In this document: in pieces, positions 25,593 through 32,860 of the stretch
How the letters are laid out: every line of letters begins with the position of its first letter
How positions within the stretch are numbered: position 1 is the stretch's first letter
NCBI GenBank assembly: GCA_016790515.1
Contig: JAEUOY010000101.1
Span: forward strand, 1 to 36,774
Length of the DNA: 36,774 nt
Origin: Burkholderiaceae bacterium
Lineage (GTDB): Bacteria > Pseudomonadota > Gammaproteobacteria > Burkholderiales > Burkholderiaceae_C
Reading direction: 5' to 3'
The notes under the pieces: model-generated
What the model was told of the DNA's origin: nothing
The model's input: the letters and a program-made list of their open reading frames with translations, nothing else
Databases searched by the model: none
Translations under genes and position numbers: made by a program

Positions 25593-26567
25593 TCAGTCGA
25601 CCCGGATCCCGGCCTCGTCGATCACCTTCTTCCAGCGCGCCGAGTCGCTCCTGATCAGCTCGGTCACGCGCGCCGGCGCGCCGCCGGCCACGTCCAGGCT
25701 CATCTCGGCCATGCGGGCGCGCAGGTCCTTGTCCTGCAGGATCGCGTCGATCGTGCGGTTGAGCTTGCCGACGATCTCGGCCGGCGTGCCGGCCGGCGCC
25801 ATGAAGGCGTACCAGAAGGTCATGTCGAAGTCCTTGCCGCCGGACTCGGCCACCGTCGGCACCTCGGGGTGGGCCGGCAGCCGCTTCGGCGACGTGACGG
25901 CCAGCGCGCGCAACCGCCCGCTCCTGACCATCGGCATCGCCTCGGGCACCAGCGCCATCATCAGCTGCACCTGGCCGCCCATCACTTCCTGCAGTGCCGG
26001 CGCGCCGCCCTTGTAGGGCACGTGCACCGGGTCGACGCCGTTGGCCTTCTTGTAGTACTCCATGCCCAGGTGGCTGGGCGTGCCGTTGCCGGCCGACGCG
26101 TAGCTGATCTTGCCGGGATTGGCCTTCAGGTGGCTGCCCAGCTCGGCCATCGTCTTCACCGGCAGCGACGGGTGCACGACCACCACGCTGGGCACGGTGG
26201 CGGCCAGCAGCACCGGCGTCAGGTCCTTCTGCGGGTCGTAGGGCAGCCTGGCGCCGTACAGGCCGGGGTTGACCGCCAGCCCGCTGAGGGTGGACAGCAG
26301 GATCGTGTAGCCGTCCGGCGCCGCCTTGGTGACGCTGGTGATCGCGATCTGCTCGCTGGCGCCGGGCTTGTTCTCGACGATGGCCGCCTGGCCCAGGCGC
26401 TTGCCCAGCTGCTCGCCGATCATGCGCGCCAGCGCGTCGGTCGAGCCGCCCGCGGCGTAGGGCACGACGATGCGGATCGGCTTGGCCGGGTAGTCGGCGG
26501 CCTGCGCCGGCAGGGCGCCGGCCACGAGCGCGGACGCGGCGATGAGGGAGGCGAGGGCATGGGTCAT
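25593..26567 (-). CDS. Bug-family tripartite tricarboxylate transporter substrate-binding protein
   Basis: A 324-residue periplasmic binding protein of the Bug/TctC family, very numerous in Burkholderiales. The signal peptide ends at A-Q-A (about residue 23), followed by DYPAKPIRIVVPYAAGGSTDALAR, the usual Bug opening with its ligand loop. Family blocks SAGNGTPSHLGMEYYK, VPYKGGAPALQEVMGG and the C-terminal ARWKKVIDEAGI are present. It would bind a small carboxylate for a TctAB-type transporter, but no tctAB genes are in the window. ATG 26567 is chosen because the signal peptide starts there; further in-frame starts upstream lack one. It is divergent from the MarR-pxp operon and shares its regulatory region, which suggests a linked substrate. 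Confidence 0.9.
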   Translation of the reverse strand: MTHALASLIAASALVAGALPAQAADYPAKPIRIVVPYAAGGSTDALARMIGEQLGKRLGQAAIVENKPGASEQIAITSVTKAAPDGYTILLSTLSGLAVNPGLYGARLPYDPQKDLTPVLLAATVPSVVVVHPSLPVKTMAELGSHLKANPGKISYASAGNGTPSHLGMEYYKKANGVDPVHVPYKGGAPALQEVMGGQVQLMMALVPEAMPMVRSGRLRALAVTSPKRLPAHPEVPTVAESGGKDFDMTFWYAFMAPAGTPAEIVGKLNRTIDAILQDKDLRARMAEMSLDVAGGAPARVTELIRSDSARWKKVIDEAGIRVD

Positions 26568-26640
26568 GGGGCATTCCCGGCAGGTTGAAGGGGTGGGGCC
26601 GCTGCGGCGGCAGGCTCGGCCAGGTTGGGCGAGTGGCTGG

Positions 26641-26669
26641 ACTCTACAATCATGTTGACGTGTCGTCAA
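26641..26669 (-). promoter_or_regulatory. Sigma-70 promoter of the Bug gene
   Basis: On the minus strand, TTGACG (from 26669) and TAGAGT (26646-26641) are separated by 17 bases. The -35 box is the right arm of the palindrome TTGACGTGTCGTCAA, whose left arm is the -35 box of the opposite promoter. Confidence 0.55.
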
Positions 26670-26684
26670 TAAAACGTTGATAAT
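26655..26684 (+). promoter_or_regulatory. Sigma-70 promoter of the MarR-pxp operon
   Basis: TTGACG (26655-26660) and GATAAT (26679-26684) are separated by 18 bases, giving a start near 26691, about 42 bases before the MarR-type ATG. The -35 box lies within the palindrome TTGACGTGTCGTCAA. Confidence 0.6.
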
Positions 26685-26706
26685 TTGTTGACGTTATATC
26701 ATCAAC
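26655..26706. promoter_or_regulatory. Divergent operator region of the MarR-type regulator
   Basis: Two symmetric sites lie in the gap. TTGACG-TGT-CGTCAA (26655-26669) covers both -35 boxes. GTTGA-N10-TCAAC (26687-26706) straddles the expected start of the MarR transcript, and an extra GTTGAT lies at 26676-26681. Such TTGA/TCAA-type sites fit a dimeric winged-helix regulator acting on itself and on the Bug gene. Binding is inferred. Confidence 0.5.
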
Positions 26707-26732
26707 CCCTCGACCCCGGCAAAGGACCGACG

Positions 26733-27332
26733 ATGAAGCGCAACCCGACGAACCCGCCGGCGGCAGCCCCCGCGGCGGTGTCATCTGCCGCGGCAGCACC
26801 CGGCCATCGCATCGTGACCTCGCAACACCTCGTCTCGGCCAAGTCGCCCGAACTGTCGGAGCTCGAGTTCGGCCTGGCGATCGTCTTCAACGCCTACTCG
26901 CGCTGGATGCTGCGCTGCATGACGGCCGCCGGCTTCCCCGACCTGGCCGCGCTGGACGTGCTGGTGCTGCACCATGTCAACAGCCAGGACCAGGAGAAGA
27001 AGCTGGCCGACATCTGCTTCGTGCTGAACGTCGAAGACACCCATGTCGTGTCGTACGCGCTGAAGAAGCTGGGCGGCATGGCACTGGTGGAAGGCAGCAA
27101 GCGCGGCAAGGAGGTGTTCTTCCGCACCACCGGGCGCGGCCGCGACGCCTGCCGGCGCTACCGCCAGGTGCGCGAGACCTGCCTGATGCCCGGCTTTGCC
27201 GGCACGCCCGAGGAGAACGCCCGCCTCGGCGACACTGCCGCCCTGCTGCGCACGCTGTCGGGCCGCTACGACCAGGCCGCGCGGGCGGCCGCCGCGGCAG
27301 TGTTCACGTCGCTGGACCGGGAGGCTTCATGA
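26733..27332 (+). CDS. MarR-type winged-helix regulator
   Basis: A 199-residue MarR-like protein. An Ala/Pro-rich N-terminal tail (1-35) precedes a helical dimerisation part and a winged HTH (LAALDVLVLHHVN, LADICFVLNVEDTHVVSYALKKLGGMALVEGSKRGKE is the recognition helix and wing). It ends with a helical C-terminal segment. The ATG at 26733 is preceded by AAAGGA at 26721-26726. Its stop overlaps the pxpB start (TGA 27330-27332, ATG 27329), so regulator and 5-oxoprolinase genes are translationally coupled. It probably senses a small carboxylate and controls this operon and the divergent Bug gene. Confidence 0.75.
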   Translation: MKRNPTNPPAAAPAAVSSAAAAPGHRIVTSQHLVSAKSPELSELEFGLAIVFNAYSRWMLRCMTAAGFPDLAALDVLVLHHVNSQDQEKKLADICFVLNVEDTHVVSYALKKLGGMALVEGSKRGKEVFFRTTGRGRDACRRYRQVRETCLMPGFAGTPEENARLGDTAALLRTLSGRYDQAARAAAAAVFTSLDREAS

Positions 27333-28081
27333 ACGCCCGCCTGCTCGACGCCGGCGACGGCGCGGTGACGATCGAATTCGGCGACCGCATCGCGCCGGAC
27401 CTGGTGGCCCGCGTGCGTGCGCTGGACCAGGTACTGGAAGCGGCGGTCGCGCGCGGCGAGCTGCCCGGCGTGATCGAGACGATGCCGACCTTCCGCTCGC
27501 TGACCGTGCTGTACGACCCGCTGCAGACCACCCGCTCGGCGCTCGATCCAGCCCTGTCGGCCCTGCTGCAGCAGGCCGACCAGCCGCCGCGGGCCGGCGG
27601 CCGCCACTGGCGCCTGCCGGTCTGCTACGGCGGCGAGTTCGGCGCCGACCTGGCCGACGTCGCCGCGGCCACCGGCCTGTCGCCCGAAGCGGTGGTGCAG
27701 TTGCATTCGGCCACCGAGGTCAGCGTCCACATGATCGGCTTCATGCCCGGCTTTGCGTTCATGGGCGACCTGCCGCCGGCCCTGAGCATGCCGCGCCGGC
27801 GCGAGCCGCGGCTGCGCGTGCCGGCCGGCTCGGTGGCGATCACCGGCAGCCTGACGGCGATCTATCCCTGGCAGAGCCCGGGCGGCTGGCAGCTGATCGG
27901 CCGCTGCCCGGTGCCGCTGTTCGATGCCGAGGCGGGCACGCCGTCGCTGCTGGCCCCCGGCGACACGGTGCGCTTCGAGGCGGTGACGCCGGCGCGCCTG
28001 GCCGAGCTGGAAGCGGCGATCTCTGCCGGCGAGCTGACGCCGGCCGCCTGGGAAGTGGCCTGCGATGGGGCCCAGCGATGA
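27329..28081 (+). CDS. pxpB: 5-oxoprolinase subunit PxpB
   Basis: A 250-residue member of the KipI/PxpB family. Conserved blocks include VTIEFGDRI near the start, the central VHMIGFMPGFAFMGDLP and PAGSVAITGSLTAIYPWQSPGGWQLIGRC. With PxpA and PxpC it forms the prokaryotic ATP-dependent 5-oxoprolinase that opens 5-oxoproline (pyroglutamate) to glutamate. GGGAGG lies just before ATG 27329. Its TGA overlaps the ATG of pxpC. The same subunits occur in allophanate/urea amidolyase-like proteins, but a stand-alone set followed by the LamB/YcsF gene fits PxpBCA. Confidence 0.92.
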   Translation: MNARLLDAGDGAVTIEFGDRIAPDLVARVRALDQVLEAAVARGELPGVIETMPTFRSLTVLYDPLQTTRSALDPALSALLQQADQPPRAGGRHWRLPVCYGGEFGADLADVAAATGLSPEAVVQLHSATEVSVHMIGFMPGFAFMGDLPPALSMPRRREPRLRVPAGSVAITGSLTAIYPWQSPGGWQLIGRCPVPLFDAEAGTPSLLAPGDTVRFEAVTPARLAELEAAISAGELTPAAWEVACDGAQR

Positions 28082-29121
28082 CCGCGACGCTGGAGATCGT
28101 GTCGCCCGGCGCCTTGGCGACGATCCAGGACCTGGGCCGCGTCGGCTGGCGCCGTTTCGGCGTGCCGCGCGCCGGCGTGCTGGACCCGGCGCTGCTGCGC
28201 ATCGCCAACACGCTGGTCGGCAATGCCGAGGACGCCGCGGCGATCGAGTTCTTCGTCGCCGGTCCGACGCTGAAGGCGGTCGACGGGCCGCTGCAGCTGG
28301 GCTTCGCCGGCGACTTCGCGGTCACGCTGCAGCGCGCCAGCGGCGAGCGCAGGCAGCTCGACGCCTGGCGCAGCGTCACGCTGCAGCCGGGCGAGGCGCT
28401 GCGCATCGGCTCGCCGCGCACGGCGCGCGGCGGCGTCGTCGCGGTCCGGGGCCTGGCCGTGCCGGCGGTGCTGGGCAGCGCCGCCACCTACACCCGGGCC
28501 CGGCTCGGCGGGCTGGGCGGGCGCTCGCTGGCGACCGGCGACCGGCTGCAGGCAGCTTCGCTGCCGCTGCACGACGGCGCGCCGCCGCCCGACCGCCGGC
28601 TGCCGCGGCCGCCGGCGGCCGACGGCAGCGCGATCCGCGTCGTCCCCGGCCCGCAGGCCGACCATTTCGATGCCGCCGCGATGGCCGCGTTCTTCGCCGC
28701 CGAGTACCGGGTGTCGGCCGATGCCGACCGCATGGGCGTGCGGCTGCAGGGCCAGGCGCTGCTGCACAACGCCCGTGGCGCCGAGATCGTCACCGACGCC
28801 ACCGTGCCGGGCTCGATCCAGGTGCCCGGCAACGGCCAGCCGATCGTGCTGCTGGCCGACGGCCAGACGGCCGGCGGCTACCCGAAGATCGCGACGGTGA
28901 TCTCGGCCGACCTGCCGCGCCTGGCGCTGGCGCCGGTCGGTTCATCGCTGCGCTTCGCGCCGGTGACGGTGGCGCAGGCCGAAGCCCTGGCCCGCGAGCG
29001 CGAGGCCGCACTGCGCCGCCTGCTCGCGACGATCGAAGCGCTGGCGATGGACGGCGACATCGACCTGTCGGCCCTCTACGCGGCCAACCTGGTCAGCGGC
29101 ATGATCGATGCCTCGAACTGA
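28078..29121 (+). CDS. pxpC: 5-oxoprolinase subunit PxpC
   Basis: A 347-residue protein of the biotin-dependent carboxyltransferase-like KipA/PxpC family. It opens with ATIQDLGRVGWRRFGVP and GVLDPALLRIANTLVGN, and includes IRVVPGPQADHF, RMGVRLQG and the late GGYPKIATVISADLPRLAQL-like block (here GYPKIATVISADLPR). It is the second subunit of the PxpABC 5-oxoprolinase. It overlaps pxpB by 4 bases (ATGA) and precedes pxpA by 13 bases. No lesion is seen. Confidence 0.92.
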   Translation: MTATLEIVSPGALATIQDLGRVGWRRFGVPRAGVLDPALLRIANTLVGNAEDAAAIEFFVAGPTLKAVDGPLQLGFAGDFAVTLQRASGERRQLDAWRSVTLQPGEALRIGSPRTARGGVVAVRGLAVPAVLGSAATYTRARLGGLGGRSLATGDRLQAASLPLHDGAPPPDRRLPRPPAADGSAIRVVPGPQADHFDAAAMAAFFAAEYRVSADADRMGVRLQGQALLHNARGAEIVTDATVPGSIQVPGNGQPIVLLADGQTAGGYPKIATVISADLPRLALAPVGSSLRFAPVTVAQAEALAREREAALRRLLATIEALAMDGDIDLSALYAANLVSGMIDASN

Positions 29122-29134
29122 ACGGAGCCCCTGC

Positions 29135-29911
29135 ATGGACATCAACCTGAACGCCGACCTCGGCGAAAGCTTCGGCGCCTGGCGCATGGGCGACGACCGC
29201 GCGCTGCTGGGCATCGTCGGCTCGGCCAACGTCGCCTGCGGCTTCCACGGCGGCGACCCGCTGGTGATGACCGAGACCGTGCGCTTCGCCGGCGAGGCCG
29301 GCGTCAGCCTCGGCGCGCACCCGTCCTTCCCCGACCTGCAGGGCTTCGGCCGGCGCGAGATGAAGCTCGCGCCGCGTGAACTGGCGGCGGTGGTCACCTA
29401 CCAGGTCGGCGCGCTGATGGCCATCGCGCAGGCCCAGGGCCGGCGGGTCAGCCACGTCAAGCCGCATGGCGCGATGAACAACATGGCCTGCGAGGACGCG
29501 GCGATGGCGGCGACGATCGCCGGCGCGGTGAAGGCGATCGACCCGCGGCTGATCCTGCTCGCACCCGCGCTGTCGCAGCTGGCCGCCGCCGGCCGCGCCG
29601 CCGGGCTGCGGGTGGCCGACGAGGTCTTCGCCGACCGCGCCTACGGCGAGGACGGCAACCTGGTGCCGCGCAGCGTGCCCGGCGCGGTGCTGCACGACAG
29701 CGCCGAATGCCTGGCCCATGTGCTGCGCATGCTCGAGCGCGGCGGCATCGTCACGCTGACCGGCAAGCTGCTGCCCTGCAGCTTCCACAGCATCTGCGTG
29801 CACGGCGACAACGCCCACGCCGTGGCCACCGCCGCCGCGGTGCGCGAAGGGCTGCTGGCCGCCGGGCACCGGCCCAGATCGCTGCCCGAGTTGTTCCCCG
29901 CTGCCGCCTGA
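29135..29911 (+). CDS. pxpA: 5-oxoprolinase subunit PxpA (LamB/YcsF family)
   Basis: A 258-residue LamB/YcsF-family protein. Family blocks are NADLGESFGAW at the start, ANVACGFHGGDP, LGAHPSFPDLQGFGRR, HVKPHGAMNN and VFADRAYGEDGNLVPR. It completes the PxpABC complex that hydrolyses 5-oxoproline using ATP. The ATG at 29135 has GGAG 9 bases upstream. The gene ends just 3 bases from the convergent fabI gene, so transcripts from the two operons probably overlap. Confidence 0.95.
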   Translation: MDINLNADLGESFGAWRMGDDRALLGIVGSANVACGFHGGDPLVMTETVRFAGEAGVSLGAHPSFPDLQGFGRREMKLAPRELAAVVTYQVGALMAIAQAQGRRVSHVKPHGAMNNMACEDAAMAATIAGAVKAIDPRLILLAPALSQLAAAGRAAGLRVADEVFADRAYGEDGNLVPRSVPGAVLHDSAECLAHVLRMLERGGIVTLTGKLLPCSFHSICVHGDNAHAVATAAAVREGLLAAGHRPRSLPELFPAAA

Positions 29912-29914
29912 CGT

Positions 29915-30694
29915 TCAGGCCATGATGTTGGCGCCACCGTCGATGTAGACGGTGTTGCCCGACAGCCGCCTGGCGTACGGCGTCGCCATGTAGCCGCAGG
30001 CCAGGCCGACGTCCATGATGTCGACCAGCTCGCCCAGCGGCGCGCGCGCGGCGGTCTCGTTCAGCAGCGCCTCGAAGTCCTTCAGCCCCGACGCGGCGCG
30101 GGTCTTCAGCGGCCCGGGCGAGATCGCATGCACGCGGATGCCCTGGGGCCCCAGCTCGTAGGCCAGGTAGCGGCAAGACGCTTCCAGCGCCGCCTTCACC
30201 GGGCCCATCACGTTGTAGTTGGGCACCACCTTGTTCGCGCCGTGGTAGCTCATCGCGAACATCGTGCCGCCGTCGCTCATCAGCGGCGCGGCCAGTTTCG
30301 CCATGCGGATGAACGAGTGGCAGGACACGTCCATCGCGACGCCGAAGCCCTCGGCCGAGCAGTCGAGCAGGCCGCCCTGCAGATCGGCCTTCGGCGCGTA
30401 GGCAATCGAATGCACCAGGATGTCGAGCCGGCCCCAGTGCCGGGTGATGCGTTCGAACACCGCTTCGAGCTCGCCCGGATGGGTGACGTCCAGCGGCAGC
30501 AGCAGCGGCGCGGCGATCGCTTCGGCCAGCGGCGCCACGTGCGGCTTGGCCTTCTCGCTCAGGTAGGTGACGGCGACCTCGGCGCCCAGTTCGTGGAAGG
30601 CCTTGGCGCAGCCCCAGGCGATCGACGAGTCGTTGGCGATGCCGACGACCAGGGCCTTGCGGCCGGCCAGCGGTTGGTTCGGGAATTCGGTCAT
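29915..30694 (-). CDS. fabI: Enoyl-ACP reductase (FabI type)
   Basis: A 259-residue SDR of the FabI class. It has the family cofactor region ALVVGIANDSSIAWGCAKAF (lacking TGxxxGIG), LVHSIAYAPKADL, and the Y-x6-K active site in PNYNVMGPVKAAL, where Tyr and Lys are spaced as in E. coli FabI. It would reduce trans-2-enoyl-ACP (or enoyl-CoA) with NAD(P)H. Its ATG overlaps the ackA stop (ATGA). Placement after DUF3141, phosphate acyltransferase and acetate kinase suggests that this copy serves acyl-CoA or PHA metabolism and not housekeeping fatty-acid synthesis. That is inferred from context. Confidence 0.9.
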   Translation of the reverse strand: MTEFPNQPLAGRKALVVGIANDSSIAWGCAKAFHELGAEVAVTYLSEKAKPHVAPLAEAIAAPLLLPLDVTHPGELEAVFERITRHWGRLDILVHSIAYAPKADLQGGLLDCSAEGFGVAMDVSCHSFIRMAKLAAPLMSDGGTMFAMSYHGANKVVPNYNVMGPVKAALEASCRYLAYELGPQGIRVHAISPGPLKTRAASGLKDFEALLNETAARAPLGELVDIMDVGLACGYMATPYARRLSGNTVYIDGGANIMA

Positions 30695-31881
30695 CAGTGT
30701 TCCTCTGTCAGCAGCGCGCGGGTGTGGCGGGCGATCATCAGTTCCTCGTTGGTCGGCAGCACCCAGGCCGCGGTGCGGCTGGCGGCGCTGCTGATGCGCG
30801 GGCCGCCGCCGGCATTGGCTGCCGGGTCCAGCTCGACGCCGAGCCAGGCGGCAGCCCGGCACACCTTGTCGCGGATCAGCGCGCTGTGCTCGCCGATGCC
30901 GGCGGTGAACACGATCGCGTCCAGCCCGCCCAGCGCCGCGGCCAGCGATCCCAGCTCGCGGCCGATGCGGTAGACGAACAGCTCGATCGCCTCGGCCGCC
31001 CGCGGGTCGCTGCTCTCGGCCAGCGTGCGCATGTCGCTGGACAGGCCCGAGACACCGAGCAGCCCCGATTCCTTGTAGATCAGCCGCTCGATCGCGCGGG
31101 CGTCCATCTTCAGTTCGTCGATCAGGTAGAGGATCACGCCGGGGTCCAGCGCGCCGCTGCGGGTGCCCATCGGCAGGCCGTCGACGGCGGTGAAGCCCAT
31201 CGTGCTGGCGACGCTGCGGCCGCCGGCGATCGCGCACATGCTGGCGCCGTTGCCCAGGTGCAGCACCACGGTCTTGCCGGCGGCGGCGCGTGCGTCGTGC
31301 TGCGGCAGCACCGAGGCGATGTACTCGTAGGACAGGCCGTGGAAGCCGTAGCGGCGCACGCCGCGCTCGGTGATCGCGCGCGGCAGCGCGAAGGCCTGGG
31401 CCAGCGCCGGCGCACCGTGGTGGAACGCGGTGTCGAAGCAGGCGACCTGCGGCAGCGCGGGCTGGCGCTCGAGCAGGATGCGGATCGGCAGCAGGTTGTG
31501 CGGCTGGTGCAGCGGCGCCAGCGGCACCAGGGTCTCGAGGCGGTCGACCAGCGTGGCGTCCAGCCGCACCGGCGCGGCATGGTCGGTGCCGCCGTGCACG
31601 ACGCGGTGGCCCACACCGACCAGCCGCAGCCCGTCGCCGTGCGCGCGCAGCCAGCCGTTCAGGAATTCCAGCGCGCCGGCATGGCCGAGCGCCGGCTCGG
31701 CCGGCCAGGCCTTCTCGTCCAGCAGCTTGCCGCTGGCGTCGCGGGCGCGAAAGCGCGCGGCCTGGGTCAGCTCCTCCAGCACGCCGCTGGCCAGCGGCCG
31801 CAGCGCGTCGCCATCGACGCGGAACACGCTGAACTTCAGGCTCGACGAGCCCGCGTTCAGCACCAGCAATGCGTCGGTCAT
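30694..31881 (-). CDS. ackA: Acetate (or butyrate) kinase
   Basis: A 395-residue ASKHA-fold kinase. It starts with VLNAGSSSLKF, and has GVGHRVVHGG, the catalytic region FDTAFH, YGFHGLSYEYI, LHLGNGASMCAI, MGTRSGALDPG and VFTAGIGEHS. These are the acetokinase signatures for ATP, magnesium and acetyl phosphate. It interconverts acyl phosphate and ADP with acid and ATP. It follows the phosphate acyltransferase gene by 16 bases. Coupled to that enzyme it would make ATP from an acyl-CoA. Activity on butyryl phosphate is possible, as the partner is of the Pta/Ptb family. Confidence 0.93.
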   Translation of the reverse strand: MTDALLVLNAGSSSLKFSVFRVDGDALRPLASGVLEELTQAARFRARDASGKLLDEKAWPAEPALGHAGALEFLNGWLRAHGDGLRLVGVGHRVVHGGTDHAAPVRLDATLVDRLETLVPLAPLHQPHNLLPIRILLERQPALPQVACFDTAFHHGAPALAQAFALPRAITERGVRRYGFHGLSYEYIASVLPQHDARAAAGKTVVLHLGNGASMCAIAGGRSVASTMGFTAVDGLPMGTRSGALDPGVILYLIDELKMDARAIERLIYKESGLLGVSGLSSDMRTLAESSDPRAAEAIELFVYRIGRELGSLAAALGGLDAIVFTAGIGEHSALIRDKVCRAAAWLGVELDPAANAGGGPRISSAASRTAAWVLPTNEELMIARHTRALLTEEH

Positions 31882-31897
31882 TGCGCCCCCCGTACCG

Positions 31898-32842
31898 TCA
31901 CTTCGCGGCGCGCCCGAGCAGCGCGCGGCGGTGGCGGGCCACCAGCGCGGCCACGGCGCAGGAGGCCAGCCGGGTGATCACCGAATCGGCCCGGCTGGTC
32001 AGCACGATCGGCACCTTGGCGCCCAGCACGATGCCGGCGGCATCGGCATCGGCCAGGAACGACAGGCTCTTGGCCAGCATGTTGCCGGCCTCCAGGTCGG
32101 GCACGATCAGGATGTCGGCGACGCCGGCCACCGGACCGCCGATCTTCTTGATGCGCGCCGCGTCGGGGTCGATCGCGTTGTCCAGCGCCAGCGGGCCGTC
32201 GAGCAGGCCGCCGGTGATCTGGCCACGCTCGGCCATCTTGCACAGCGCGGCGGCCTCGATCGTCGACGGCACCTTCGGGTTGACCGTCTCCATCGCCGAC
32301 AGGATCGCGACCTTCGGGTTGGCGTTGCCCAGCGCATGCGCCAGCTCGATCGCGTTCTGCACGATGTCGATCTTGTCCTCCAGCGTCGGCGCGATGTTGA
32401 TCGCCGCGTCGCTGATGATCAGCGCGTTCGGGTGGTTGGGCACGTCCATGATGAAGCAGTGGCTCAGCCGCCGGCCGGTGCGCAGCCCGCCGGCGCGCGA
32501 GACCACCGCGGCCATCAGTTCGTCGGTGTGCAGGCTGCCCTTCATCAGCACCTCGGCGCGGCCGCTGCGCACCAGCTCGACCGCCGCCTCGGCCGAGGCG
32601 TTGCTGAACGGCGCGTCGACGATCTCGTAGCCCGAGACGTCGAGCTTGGCCTCGCGGCCGGTGGCCTCGATGCGCGCACGCGGGCCGACCAGGATCGGCG
32701 CGATGATGCCCAGCCTGGCGGCCTCGACCGCACCCGACAGCGACGACGCGTCGCAGGGGTGGGCCACCGCGGTGGGCATCGGCGGCAGGTCGGTGACTGC
32801 GGCGATCAGGCGTTCGTACTTCTCTCGCTTGAGTTCGGTCAT
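31898..32842 (-). CDS. Phosphate acetyl/butyryltransferase family protein
   Basis: A 314-residue PTA_PTB-family enzyme. Typical blocks are AVAHPCDASSLSGAVEAARLGIIAPILVGP near the start (the first 20 residues precede it), VLMKGSLHTDELMAAV, HCFIMDVPNHPNALIISDAAINIAPTLEDK in the middle and ITGGLLDGPLALDNAID near the end. It interconverts acyl-CoA plus phosphate with acyl phosphate plus CoA. The size and motifs are those of short phosphotransacetylase/phosphotransbutyrylase enzymes, not the long Pta with an N-terminal regulatory part. It is between DUF3141 (18 bases upstream) and ackA (16 bases downstream). Confidence 0.88.
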   Translation of the reverse strand: MTELKREKYERLIAAVTDLPPMPTAVAHPCDASSLSGAVEAARLGIIAPILVGPRARIEATGREAKLDVSGYEIVDAPFSNASAEAAVELVRSGRAEVLMKGSLHTDELMAAVVSRAGGLRTGRRLSHCFIMDVPNHPNALIISDAAINIAPTLEDKIDIVQNAIELAHALGNANPKVAILSAMETVNPKVPSTIEAAALCKMAERGQITGGLLDGPLALDNAIDPDAARIKKIGGPVAGVADILIVPDLEAGNMLAKSLSFLADADAAGIVLGAKVPIVLTSRADSVITRLASCAVAALVARHRRALLGRAAK

Positions 32843-32860
32843 GGGGGCGTTCCGGTTTGC

